Shown here: positions 45,770 through 53,944 of the stretch, piece by piece
Position numbering within the stretch: position 1 is the stretch's first letter
How the letters are laid out: every line of letters starts with the position of its first letter
NCBI RefSeq assembly: GCF_003244315.1
Contig: NZ_QKWH01000004.1
Coordinates: 124,001-188,000 of the forward strand
Direction of reading: 5' to 3'
Length of the DNA: 64,000 nt
Origin: Xylanimonas oleitrophica
Lineage (GTDB): Bacteria > Actinomycetota > Actinomycetes > Actinomycetales > Cellulomonadaceae
Notes under the pieces: generated by a model
Database searches by the model: none
The model's input: the letters and a program-made list of their open reading frames with translations, nothing else
What the model was told of the DNA's origin: nothing
Made by a program: the position numbers and the translations under genes

Positions 45770-45811
45770 CTCCAGCCTGGGCGCTCCCCGCCCCGTCCGC
45801 ACGCGCGCGGG

Positions 45812-46438
45812 TCAGGCGAAGACGTCGCGCACCCACCGCTCGCCGTCGGAACGGAAGCCGACACGGTGCAGGTAGGTCAGGTCGTGGGTCTCGGCGTGCG
45901 GCACCACCACCCGGTCGAACCCCTTCGACGCGAAGATGCCGCTGCGCCGGTGCACGAACTCCCCGGGCGTGAAGTCACGGAACCGCTCCGAGACCCAGTC
46001 GAGCTCCACCAGCGCCTCGCCGCGGCCCGCGTCGCTCAGCACCATCACACCCACCGTCTCGTCCCCGCGCTGCACCAGGAACGCTGAACGGCCCGCCGTC
46101 CGGCCGGCCTCGAAGTGCGGTGCGAAGCGTGCGATGTCCTCGGCATGGGTGCGCAGCACGTGCAGCAGGTACGCGTCGTCGGGCGCGACCTCCACCACCG
46201 TGTACACGGCCTCGTCGTGCCGCTCCCGGTACAGGCGCTGGAGCCAGTACACGTTGATGAGGGAGATCGCGGCGTTCATCGCCACGAACGGCCAGATGCC
46301 CGCGATGACGTTGTAGATCGTGGCGATCACCGAGCCGGTGAGGTTGAGCCAGCGGAAGCGCAGCACGCGCGCCTGCGTGAGCGACCAGACGACCAGGGCG
46401 GAGCCGACCCACCCGCCGATCTCGAGCCAGGGAACCAT
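45812..46438 (-). CDS. YgjV-like membrane domain fused to a GNAT-like domain
   Basis: The first 75 residues of this 208-aa protein form three hydrophobic helices with GSALVVWSLTQARVLRFRWL and GSVIATIYNVIAGIWPFVAM, the YgjV/inner-membrane-protein pattern. The remainder (about 80-208) begins DEAVYTVVEVAPDDAYLLHV and continues with AFLVQRGDETVGVMVLSDAG and VVVPHAETHDLTYLHRVGFR, an acetyltransferase-like fold with the last strand-helix-strand of GNAT enzymes. The acetyl-CoA loop R/Q-x-x-G-x-G/A is not clear, so catalytic activity is uncertain. Substrate unknown. It is divergent from the aldo/keto reductase. Confidence 0.68.
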   Translation of the reverse strand: MVPWLEIGGWVGSALVVWSLTQARVLRFRWLNLTGSVIATIYNVIAGIWPFVAMNAAISLINVYWLQRLYRERHDEAVYTVVEVAPDDAYLLHVLRTHAEDIARFAPHFEAGRTAGRSAFLVQRGDETVGVMVLSDAGRGEALVELDWVSERFRDFTPGEFVHRRSGIFASKGFDRVVVPHAETHDLTYLHRVGFRSDGERWVRDVFA

Positions 46439-46507
46439 GGCGGAAGCCTAGGCGGCGGCCGGTGCCGCACCGCGCGGGCAGCCCCGTGACGTTGCGAGGA
46501 TGGGGGC

Positions 46508-47341
46508 GTGAGCATCCCCACCGTGACCCTCAACAACGGCGTCGAGATCCCGCAGCTCGGCCTCGGCACCTACAAGCTCCCGCCGCAGGACACGCGCGAC
46601 CTGGTGCTGCGCGCGTTCGACGCCGGCTACCGGCACCTCGACACCGCGCAGATGTACCGCAACGAGCGGGCCGTGGGCGAGGCGGTCGCCGCCGCAGGGC
46701 TGCCGCGGGAGGAGGTGTTCGTGACCACCAAGCTCAACAACGCCTTCCACGCCCACGACGACGCCCTGGCCGCGTTCGACCGCAGCCTGGAGGAGCTCGG
46801 CCTCGACTTCGTGGACCTGTTCCTCATCCACTGGCCGCTGCCTGCCGTCGGGCTGTACACCGAGGCGTGGGCCGCGCTGGAGGAGATCTACGCGTCCGGG
46901 CGGGCCCGGGCGATCGGCGTCTCCAACTTCCAGCCGCACCACCTGCGCCGCGTGCTGGACGAGGGCACCGTGGTCCCCGCCGTCAACCAGGTCGAGGTGC
47001 ACCCGTGGTTCGCCAACGAGGAGGTGCGGGCCTTCGACGCCGCGCACGGCATCGTCACCGAGGCGTGGTCGCCCCTGGGGCGCGGGGCCGTGCTGGCCGA
47101 CCCGACCGTGGCGCGGATCGCCGCGGCGCACGGGCGCAGCCCCGCCCAGGTGGTGCTGCGCTGGCACGTGCAGCGCGGTGATGTCGTCTTCCCCAAGTCG
47201 GCCACGCCCGAGCGCGTCGTCGAGAACGCGCGGATCTTCGACTTCGAGCTCAGCGCCGAGGACATGGCGGCGGTCACCGCGCTCGACCGCGGCGAGCGCA
47301 CCGGCTCGCACCCCGACGAGGAGAACCGCACCGACCGCTGA
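46508..47341 (+). CDS. Aldo/keto reductase
   Basis: This 277-aa NADPH-dependent reductase is in the 2,5-diketo-gluconate reductase-like branch of AKRs (AKR5-type). The catalytic tetrad is visible: Asp in YRHLDTAQMYRNE with Tyr, Lys in VFVTTKLNN, and His in FLIHWPLP. GVSNFQPHHLRRVLDEG and NQVEVHPWF are diagnostic, and VFPKSATPERVVENARIFDF binds NADPH. GTG 46508 is the only start that keeps the first beta strand. It is monocistronic or shares a transcript with the following small gene. Confidence 0.92.
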   Translation: MSIPTVTLNNGVEIPQLGLGTYKLPPQDTRDLVLRAFDAGYRHLDTAQMYRNERAVGEAVAAAGLPREEVFVTTKLNNAFHAHDDALAAFDRSLEELGLDFVDLFLIHWPLPAVGLYTEAWAALEEIYASGRARAIGVSNFQPHHLRRVLDEGTVVPAVNQVEVHPWFANEEVRAFDAAHGIVTEAWSPLGRGAVLADPTVARIAAAHGRSPAQVVLRWHVQRGDVVFPKSATPERVVENARIFDFELSAEDMAAVTALDRGERTGSHPDEENRTDR

Positions 47342-47432
47342 GGGTGGAGCCGCCGACCGCGGCGCCCGGAGACGCACGCCGACCAGGGAGCCTCCGGGAG
47401 GAGCACAATGGAGGCAGAGCCCGGAGGTGATC

Positions 47433-47654
47433 ATGGCGACGATCGAGGCGGCCCGTGCCGCGAAGCCGGCGCTGCGCGCGGCCCTCGGCAGGGTGGAGGG
47501 CGTGTGCGGGGTGGGGCTCGTGCAGCGCGGCGGCCCGGACGACTGGGTGCTCCAGGTCAACGTGCGCGACGTGCGGGCCCGCAAGGACGTGCCGCCGGTG
47601 GTCGACGACGTGCCCGTGCGCGTGCGGGTGGTGGGCGGCGTGCGCGCCCTCTAG
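47433..47654 (+). CDS. Small protein resembling a protease N-terminal prodomain
   Basis: This 73-aa protein starts with a helix and then has VEGVCGVGLVQRGGPDDWV, LQVNVRD and VPPVVDDVPVRVRVVGGVR. That pattern (GVGLG, strand, VPxxVDxVPVxV, then GxxRAL) is the N-terminal alpha/beta module of some Nal1/trypsin-like bacterial proteases. Here nothing follows it, as if it were a free prodomain or a chaperone. GGAGGTGA upstream supports ATG 47433. It lies 11 nt before the xylanase gene on the same strand and may be co-transcribed. Confidence 0.6.
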   Translation: MATIEAARAAKPALRAALGRVEGVCGVGLVQRGGPDDWVLQVNVRDVRARKDVPPVVDDVPVRVRVVGGVRAL

Positions 47655-47665
47655 CGTCGGCGGGG

Positions 47666-48829
47666 ATGCTGCGCCACGCCGTGCCCGCCCTGGCCGCGCT
47701 CGCCCTCGTCCTCCTGACGGCGTGCGACGGTGGCTCGCCCGAGCCCGCCCCGAGCGGCGTGCCGACGGGCGCCGCGTCCTCCGCGCCGTCCGGCCCGCGA
47801 CCCGAGCCGCCGTCCGACTCCCTGCGTGCGCTGGCGCCGGACGGCGTCGCCGTCGGCACCGCCGTCGCCGCACCCGCCGGTGCGGGCGGGACGAGCGGCG
47901 ACCCGCTGCACGACGACGCCCGCTACCGCGAGGTGGCCGGCCAGCAGTTCTCCTCGGTCACCCCGGAGAACCAGGGCAAGTGGGCCGTCATCCACCCCGA
48001 GCCCGACCGGTACGACTTCGCCGCCATGGACGCCGTCGTCGAGCAGGCCGAGGCGAACGGTCAGCGGGTGCGCGGCCACACCCTGCTCTGGCACCGGAGC
48101 AACCCGCCCTGGCTCACCGACGCGCTCACCAGCGGACAGGTCCCCGACGCCGAGCTCCAGCAGATCCTCCACGACCACGTCACCACCGTCGTCGGGCGCT
48201 ACGCCGGGCGCGTGCAGGAGTGGGACGTGGTCAACGAGGTGCTGGCCGACGACGGCTCCTGGCGCGGTGACAACCCGTGGATCCAGGCGCTCGGCCCCGG
48301 CGTCGTGCGCGACGCGCTGCGCTGGGCGCACGAGGCCGACCCGGCCGCCCGGCTCTACCTCAACGACTACGGCGTGGAGCGGGCAGGCCGGAAGTCCGAC
48401 GCCTACCTGGAGCTCGTCCGCGACCTGCAGGCAGAGGGCGTGCCCGTGCACGGGTTCGGCGTCCAGGGGCACCTGTCGGTCGAGAGCGGGTTCCCCGACG
48501 GGCTCGCCGACAACCTGCGCCGGTTCACCGACCTGGGGCTCGACGTCGCCATCACCGAGCTCGACGTACGCCTGCCCGTGGGGGACGGCACGCACGCCTC
48601 GGGCGCCGACCTCGAGAAGCAGGCCGACTACTACCGCCAGGCGTTCTCCGCCTGCCTCGAGGTGGAGGGCTGCACGTCCGTGACCGTCTGGGGCGTGGGC
48701 GACGCGTGGTCGTGGGTGCCGCGGAACTACCCCGAGCACGGGGCCGCGCTCCTGCTCGACGAGCACCTGGAGCCCAAGCCCGCCTTCCGGGCGGTGCGGG
48801 ACGTCCTGGCCGGCGCGGACGACGCCTGA
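47666..48829 (+). CDS. GH10 endo-1,4-beta-xylanase, lipoprotein
   Basis: This 387-aa enzyme of glycoside hydrolase family 10 hydrolyses xylan backbones outside the cell. The signal peptide ends in LLTAC (Cys about 20, lipobox), then a Pro/Ser/Gly linker and the catalytic TIM barrel (about 60-385). The acid/base Glu is E191 in EWDVVNEVL and the nucleophile is E298 in AITELDVRL; GHTLLWHRSNPPWL and SVTPENQGKW are family marks. No carbohydrate-binding module follows. Lipid anchoring means xylo-oligomers are released at the membrane. It ends just before a convergent SDR gene. Confidence 0.93.
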   Translation: MLRHAVPALAALALVLLTACDGGSPEPAPSGVPTGAASSAPSGPRPEPPSDSLRALAPDGVAVGTAVAAPAGAGGTSGDPLHDDARYREVAGQQFSSVTPENQGKWAVIHPEPDRYDFAAMDAVVEQAEANGQRVRGHTLLWHRSNPPWLTDALTSGQVPDAELQQILHDHVTTVVGRYAGRVQEWDVVNEVLADDGSWRGDNPWIQALGPGVVRDALRWAHEADPAARLYLNDYGVERAGRKSDAYLELVRDLQAEGVPVHGFGVQGHLSVESGFPDGLADNLRRFTDLGLDVAITELDVRLPVGDGTHASGADLEKQADYYRQAFSACLEVEGCTSVTVWGVGDAWSWVPRNYPEHGAALLLDEHLEPKPAFRAVRDVLAGADDA

Positions 48830-48850
48830 CGACGCCGCGGCAGGCGGGGA

Positions 48851-49783
48851 CTATCTGGTGGAGAGGTAGGTGACGCCGGTGAGGGCCTCCGCGGTGGCCC
48901 AGAGCCGACGTCCGACGCCGGGGTCACGGGCCTCGGTGGAGGCATGGACGCGGGTCACGGGTCCCCGTGTCTCCCCGAACCGGCCGGGGCCGAAGAAGTC
49001 GCCGCCGCCGACGCCGGGTGCGGTGGCGGCGTGGAGCTGGTTCAGCGCTCCCTGCTCGGTCGGCTGGGTCGCGATCACCGAGAAGAGCCGCCCCATGAGC
49101 TGGGCGATCCGTCCCCGGTCCTTCCATGCGTGGTCGATGAAGCCTGATCGGGAGAGGCCGGGGTGGGCGATGGTGCTGATGACCGGCGACCCTGCGGCGC
49201 GCAGCCGGCGGTCGAGCTCGATCCCGAAGACGGTCGTGGCCAGCTTGGAGGCTCCGTAGGCGCGGTTGGCGTTGAAGCGGCGTTCCCACTGCAGGTCGTC
49301 GAAGTCCAGATGGGCCCTCTTGTGCGTGAGCGAGCTGAGCGAGACCACGCGGGGCTCACGGCCCCGCTCGAGCGTGTCCAGCAGGAGTCCCGTGAGGGCG
49401 AAGTGGCCGAGCATGTTGGTGCCCAGGTGGAACTCGAAGCCGTCGACCGTGGTGCGCCTGGCACCGAGGTTCTCCGCGCCCGCGTTGTTCACGAGCAGAT
49501 CGACCGCCTCGAGCTCCGAGGTGATCTGAGACGCGAACGTGCGCACCGAGTCGAGGGAGGCGACGTCGAGCGTCCGCACGGTCAGCTGTGCCCCGGGCGA
49601 CTGCGCACGGATGTCGCGGGCCGTGGCCTCCCCGGCGGCGGGGTTCCTCACCGCGAGGATCACGTGGGCACCGTGCCGGGCGAGCTCTGCGGCCGTGACC
49701 CGGCCGAGGCCGGAGGTGGAGCCGGTCACGATCGCGGTGCGCCCGCTCTGGTCGGGGATGTCTGAAGCGGTCCAGGACGTCAT
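48851..49783 (-). CDS. SDR-family oxidoreductase (retinol-dehydrogenase-like)
   Basis: This 310-aa short-chain dehydrogenase has the cofactor motif GSTSGLGRVTA, NNAGAEN, Ser in VVSLSSLTHK and Tyr-x-x-x-Lys in AYGASKLATTV. The order and length fit the subgroup that includes retinol dehydrogenase-like proteins. ATG 49783 is preceded by a 101-bp divergent region shared with the regulator. Substrate unknown. It is the counterpart of the 14917-15684 gene in a similar divergent pair. Confidence 0.88.
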   Translation of the reverse strand: MTSWTASDIPDQSGRTAIVTGSTSGLGRVTAAELARHGAHVILAVRNPAAGEATARDIRAQSPGAQLTVRTLDVASLDSVRTFASQITSELEAVDLLVNNAGAENLGARRTTVDGFEFHLGTNMLGHFALTGLLLDTLERGREPRVVSLSSLTHKRAHLDFDDLQWERRFNANRAYGASKLATTVFGIELDRRLRAAGSPVISTIAHPGLSRSGFIDHAWKDRGRIAQLMGRLFSVIATQPTEQGALNQLHAATAPGVGGGDFFGPGRFGETRGPVTRVHASTEARDPGVGRRLWATAEALTGVTYLSTR

Positions 49784-49884
49784 GCGGGCGACGCTATGAA
49801 CGCTCTGGGCGCCCTCCGTCGTCCTGCGGCACCCTCGGCCTGCGAGAACCACCCTCGCGCGGACGTGTGGGAGACGATGGGGTG

Positions 49885-50811
49885 ATGACGAGCGACTCCG
49901 CGGCAGCCAGGGAGCTGGGGTTGTTCCTGCGTGCGCGCCGTGAGCAGACCACACCGCAGCGGGTGGGTCTCGAACCTGGCGGCAGACGCCGTGTCGCTGG
50001 TCTGCGCCGCGACGAGGTCGCCGTGCTCGCAGGCCTGAGCACCGACTACTACCAGCGCCTCGAGCAGGGCCGCAACGCGCGTCCTTCTGACGCCATCCTC
50101 GACTCTCTCGCCGACGCGCTGGCCCTCGGCGAGACGGAGCGAGCCCACCTGGTGCGTCTGGGGCGCGCCGCCCGCAGCCCGCAGGCCCGCCCGCCCCGCC
50201 GCCGCCCGCAGGTGCCACGCAACGCCCGGGCCCTCCTGGACGCCACCGCGCTGCCAGCCTTCGTCGTCAGCGCTCATCTCGATGTCCTCGCCTGGAATCC
50301 TCTGGCCGCGGAGCTTCTCGGCGACCCGACGGAGCTGCCGGTGGCTGAGCGGAACGTCCTGATGACGGTGTTCCGCGACGACGCGGCCCTGCGTTTCCCG
50401 GACTGCCGCGACATGGCCGTCGAGTACACGGGCATGCTCCGCTCGGCGGTCGCGGCCGACCCGGAACACCCCCGCGCGGTAGCGGTCGTCGGCGCGCTCT
50501 CCGTCCGCAGCGCGGAGTTCCGTGCCCTGTGGGCGCGTCACGACGTGCGTGATCGTGTCCGAGGCGGGAAGACGATCCGGCACCCCCGCATCGGGGAGAT
50601 CGCCGTCGAGTGGGACACGTACGCGCTCGCAGGCGGTCTCACCATGATCGTCATGACGCCGCTGCCGGGGCACGAGGACCGTCTCCGTCTTCTCGCGACG
50701 ATCACACCCGTGCAGCGAGCCTCCCCGCAGACCGAGACGGGTTCGGGGCGTCCGCTGCCGCAGGCGGGGACGGCAACGCCGTCGTCCCGGCAGCGACCGT
50801 CGTCCGGCTAG
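49885..50811 (+). CDS. XRE-family regulator with MmyB-like ligand-binding domain (second copy)
   Basis: This 308-aa regulator shares its plan with the one at 15827: HTH with RRRVAGLRRDEVAVLAGLS and TDYYQRLEQGRNARPSD, then a linker and a PAS-like MmyB domain (about 115-290) with LDATALPAFVVSAHLDVLAW and ALWARHDVRDRVRGGKTIRH. ATG 49885 is preferred; in-frame GTGs upstream (49867, 49882) are alternatives. It is divergent from an SDR gene, which it probably controls. The last codons and stop lie inside a terminator hairpin. Confidence 0.9.
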   Translation: MTSDSAAARELGLFLRARREQTTPQRVGLEPGGRRRVAGLRRDEVAVLAGLSTDYYQRLEQGRNARPSDAILDSLADALALGETERAHLVRLGRAARSPQARPPRRRPQVPRNARALLDATALPAFVVSAHLDVLAWNPLAAELLGDPTELPVAERNVLMTVFRDDAALRFPDCRDMAVEYTGMLRSAVAADPEHPRAVAVVGALSVRSAEFRALWARHDVRDRVRGGKTIRHPRIGEIAVEWDTYALAGGLTMIVMTPLPGHEDRLRLLATITPVQRASPQTETGSGRPLPQAGTATPSSRQRPSSG

Positions 50812-50819
50812 GACGACGG
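50797..50819 (+). terminator. Terminator that overlaps the stop codon of the MmyB-type gene
   Basis: CCGTCGTCC (50797-50805) and GGACGACGG (50811-50819) form a perfect 9-bp stem; the loop GGCTA carries the first two bases of the TAG stop (50809-50811). It also faces the opposing DUF2637 gene end at 50860. Confidence 0.55.
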
Positions 50820-50859
50820 GCAGGGCACCGGGAGACCGGCCCGCGGCGGGAGAAGCGAC

Positions 50860-51729
50860 CTAGGCCGCGCCCGTCTTGGTGGCCGCGGCGCCGGGTGTCG
50901 TCCCGGACACCTTCGCTCCTGCCGTCGTGGCGGGCGCCTTCGGCCCGGCCGGCTGGGCGGCGCTCGTGGGCCTGGTCTGCGCTGCGGGTGCCTTGGCGGG
51001 CGTCGGCGTCTTGGCAGGGCTCTTGGCGGGCTGCTTCGTGGCACCGGTCTTGCTCGTCGCGGGCTTGGCGGCCTTCCCGGCGGCGTCGGCGTCCTCGGGG
51101 TACGGGGCGGCGGAGGTGTCGGCCGCCGTCTGCGCTGCCGACGCCGTCCGTGCCGCCCTCGCGCTCTTGCGCGGCCTCGTCTCGGCGGTGCCGGGCGCAG
51201 GATCGGGTGCCGGGGCCGTGGTCTCCGCGCGGGCCGCGTCCGTCGCTGCGTCGCGGGCGGGCCGGGCCGCCGCCGGGTGGCGCGCGACCAGGGAGGCGAG
51301 GGTGCGGACGGAGGCCAGCACGCCCACGGGGGCGAGCGAGACGACGGCGGTGCCGACGGCGAGCTGGGTGATGCCCTCCACGCCCCAGGCGTGGGCGGCG
51401 CTGGCCACCACGGACACGAGGGCGAACAGCGCCAGCAGGGTCCACGAGAACCAGGTGCGCTCGCCGCGGGCGCGCTGGATGAGCGCGGCCGCCGCGTGCA
51501 CGAGCATCGACGCGTCGACCAGGGCAGGCACGCACCAGGCCAGCCCTGCGGGCACCTGCCCCCAGAGGGCTGCCTGGGAGAGCGCGGTGAAGGACAGGGC
51601 GAACGCGGCGCCCACGACGCCGAGGGTGAGCACCACGGGCGCGGCGAGCACCGCGGGGGAGTGGGGCGGCCGTGACGTGCCGCCGGCGGGTGCGGGGTCG
51701 GTCTCGGGCCCGGGCTGGTGGTCGGTCAC
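50860..51729 (-). CDS. DUF2637-like four-helix membrane protein with Ala/Pro/Lys-rich tail
   Basis: This 289-aa protein has four membrane helices over about residues 25-165, including FALSFTALSQAALWGQVP, AGLAWCVPALVDASMLVHA and WTLLALFALVSVVASAAHAW, the DUF2637 pattern better known from actinomycete conjugative elements. The last 120 residues are an Ala/Pro/Thr/Lys tail (KPATSKTGATKQPAKSPAK) that may bind nucleic acid or the cell wall; Lys-rich tails are also common in low-complexity linkers. GTG 51729 follows GAGGAGAG. No transfer genes are nearby, so a role in conjugation is not supported. Confidence 0.7.
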   Translation of the reverse strand: MTDHQPGPETDPAPAGGTSRPPHSPAVLAAPVVLTLGVVGAAFALSFTALSQAALWGQVPAGLAWCVPALVDASMLVHAAAALIQRARGERTWFSWTLLALFALVSVVASAAHAWGVEGITQLAVGTAVVSLAPVGVLASVRTLASLVARHPAAARPARDAATDAARAETTAPAPDPAPGTAETRPRKSARAARTASAAQTAADTSAAPYPEDADAAGKAAKPATSKTGATKQPAKSPAKTPTPAKAPAAQTRPTSAAQPAGPKAPATTAGAKVSGTTPGAAATKTGAA

Positions 51730-51862
51730 GGTCTCTCCTCTTCCCTGACTGCGTGGACGCACATGAACCTTGCCGTGGATCGGCGCCCGGGTCACCCCCG
51801 TCTGGGCGGATTTGTCAGGACTTCTCCGCGTGCCCACGATGCGGACACCTTCGTGGACACCC

Positions 51863-51888
51863 GGAACGAGCCCGCCGGGCGAGGTGTT
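51863..51888 (+). promoter_or_regulatory. SigR/SigH-type promoter (GGAAC-N18-GTT)
   Basis: GGAAC at 51863-51867 and GTT at 51886-51888 are separated by exactly 18 nt, the spacing of thiol-stress ECF promoters (SigR in Streptomyces, SigH in mycobacteria). Transcription would begin near 51896-51899, at or next to the GTG start of the thioredoxin-NHL gene, giving a leaderless message, consistent with no clear Shine-Dalgarno sequence there. One site only; it could be chance in GC-rich DNA. Confidence 0.45.
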
Positions 51889-51898
51889 GACTGAGCCC

Positions 51899-53905
51899 GT
51901 GAGCACTCTCTCCACGTTCAAGACCGGCGCCGACCTGCCCCGCGTCCGCGCCTCCGAGCTCGTGGGCCGCGGCTGGCTCAACACCGGCGGCCGCGACGTC
52001 ACCCTGGCCGACCTGCGCGGCAAGATCGTGGTGCTCGACTTCTGGACCTTCTGCTGCATCAACTGCCTCCACGTGCTCGACGAGCTGCGCGAGCTCGAGG
52101 AGCAGCACCGCGACGTGCTCGTCATCGTGGGCGTCCACTCGCCCAAGTTCGAGCACGAGGCCGACCCGGCGGCGCTCGCGGCCGCCGTCGAGCGCTACGA
52201 GGTGCACCACCCCGTGCTGGACGACCCGGAGCTGGTCACCTGGGGCGCCTACACCGCCCGCGCGTGGCCCACGCTCGTGGTGATCGACCCCGAGGGCTAC
52301 GTGGTGGCGCAGATGGCGGGGGAGGGGCACGCCTCGGCCGTCGCGGCGCTCGTCGAGCAGCTCGTCACCGAGCACGAGGCCAAGGGCACCCTGCACCGCG
52401 GCGACGGCCCGTACGTGCCCCCGGAGCCGACGTCGGGCACGCTCCGCTTCCCTGCCAAGGCCGTGGCGCTGCCCGGCGGCAACCTCCTGGTGGCCGACGC
52501 CGGCCACCACTCCCTCGCCGAGCTGGCGCCCGACGGCGAGACGCTCGTGCGGCGCATCGGTTCCGGTGAGCGGGGGCTGGCCGACGGAGGGCCGGAGCAG
52601 GCCCGGTTCTCCGAGCCCAACGGCCTCGCCCTCGTCCCCGAGGAGCTGCGGGCCGCGCTCGGGTACGACGTCCTCGTGGCCGACACGGTGAACCACGCGC
52701 TGCGCGGCGTGTCGCTCGCCACGGGCGCGGTCACCACCGTGGCCGGCACGGGCGAGCAGTTCATGGTGGGCGGTCAGGAGAACGTGGCGGTGCCCGGCCA
52801 GCAGCCCCGCGCCTACGAGGGCGGTGCGCTGCCGGCCACCCAGGTGCGGCTCTCCTCCCCGTGGGACGTCGCATGGTCTCCCGCGCTGGGTGCGTTCGTC
52901 GTCGCGATGGCGGGCCACCACACCCTGTGGGCGTTCGACGGCGCCGCCGGCACCGTGGGTCTGCTCGCCGGGACCATGAACGAGGGCCTGGAGGACGGTG
53001 ACGGCGCCGCGGCGTGGTTCGCGCAGCCCTCCGGGCTCGCTCCGTCGCTCGGGGAGGACGGGCAGCCCGACGGCGGCCTGTGGCTCGCCGACTCCGAGAC
53101 GTCCGCCCTGCGCCACCTCCGCGTGGTGCCAGACCCGGCCGGTGGTCCCGCCGGCGCTGGCTCTGGCACGGCTCGCGGGGTGGAGGTGGACACCGCCGTG
53201 GGCCAGGGGCTGTTCGACTTCGGCCACCGCGACGGCGCCGCCGACCAGGCTCTGCTCCAGCACCCGCTGGGCGTGGCCACCCTGCCCGACGCTTCCGTCG
53301 TCGTCGCCGACACCTACAACGGGGCGCTGCGGCGGTTCGACGCCGCCACCGGTGAGGTCACCACCCTCGCCACCGGACTCGCGGAGCCGTCCGACGTGCT
53401 GGTCGAGGTCGCGGGCGACGAGGTCCACCTGCTCGTGGTCGAGTCGGCCGCCCACCGCCTCACCCGCGTCGCGCTGCCGGCCACGCTGGCCGGCGAGGTG
53501 CTCGACGGCGGTGCCCGCCGCACCCAGCGCCCCGCCACCGACGTCGTCGCCGGCGCCCTGCGCCTGGAGGTGCCCTTCACCCCCGCACCGGGCCAGAAGC
53601 TCGACGAGCGGTGGGGGCCGGCCACCTCGCTCCAGGTGAGCGCCACCCCGCCCGAGCTGCTGCTCGAGGGCGCGGGCAGCGGCACCGACCTGTTCCGCGA
53701 CGTCGTCGTCAACCCCGACGTGGCCGAGGGCGTGCTGCACGTGACCGCCAAGGCGGCCTCGTGCGACGTCGTGCCGCTGGGGCCCGACGGCGAGCCGCTG
53801 CCCGACGTCTTCCCCGCCTGCCACCTGGCACAGCAGGACTGGGGGGTGCCCGTGCGGGTCACCGAGGACGGCGAGGCGACGCTCACGCTCCCGCTGCGCG
53901 GCTGA
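51899..53905 (+). CDS. Thioredoxin-domain / NHL-repeat protein (NHLRC2-like)
   Basis: This 668-aa protein has a TlpA/thioredoxin-like N-terminal domain (about 25-160) with DFWTFCCINCLHVLDE, giving the CxxC pair plus an extra preceding Cys, followed by NHL-type beta-propeller repeats (about 175-530: LLVADAGHHSLAELAPDGE, then VLVADTVNHALRGVSLATG, and VVVADTYNGALRRFDAATGE) and a C-terminal beta domain with two Cys. No signal peptide is seen. This order matches NHLRC2-like proteins, which are probable redox or scaffold proteins. GTG 51899 follows a SigR-type promoter. It is convergent with the HAD gene. Confidence 0.88.
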   Translation: MSTLSTFKTGADLPRVRASELVGRGWLNTGGRDVTLADLRGKIVVLDFWTFCCINCLHVLDELRELEEQHRDVLVIVGVHSPKFEHEADPAALAAAVERYEVHHPVLDDPELVTWGAYTARAWPTLVVIDPEGYVVAQMAGEGHASAVAALVEQLVTEHEAKGTLHRGDGPYVPPEPTSGTLRFPAKAVALPGGNLLVADAGHHSLAELAPDGETLVRRIGSGERGLADGGPEQARFSEPNGLALVPEELRAALGYDVLVADTVNHALRGVSLATGAVTTVAGTGEQFMVGGQENVAVPGQQPRAYEGGALPATQVRLSSPWDVAWSPALGAFVVAMAGHHTLWAFDGAAGTVGLLAGTMNEGLEDGDGAAAWFAQPSGLAPSLGEDGQPDGGLWLADSETSALRHLRVVPDPAGGPAGAGSGTARGVEVDTAVGQGLFDFGHRDGAADQALLQHPLGVATLPDASVVVADTYNGALRRFDAATGEVTTLATGLAEPSDVLVEVAGDEVHLLVVESAAHRLTRVALPATLAGEVLDGGARRTQRPATDVVAGALRLEVPFTPAPGQKLDERWGPATSLQVSATPPELLLEGAGSGTDLFRDVVVNPDVAEGVLHVTAKAASCDVVPLGPDGEPLPDVFPACHLAQQDWGVPVRVTEDGEATLTLPLRG

Positions 53906-53944
53906 CGCGCAGCCCCCGCCCCGCCCGCTCGCGCGTCGAGCGCG

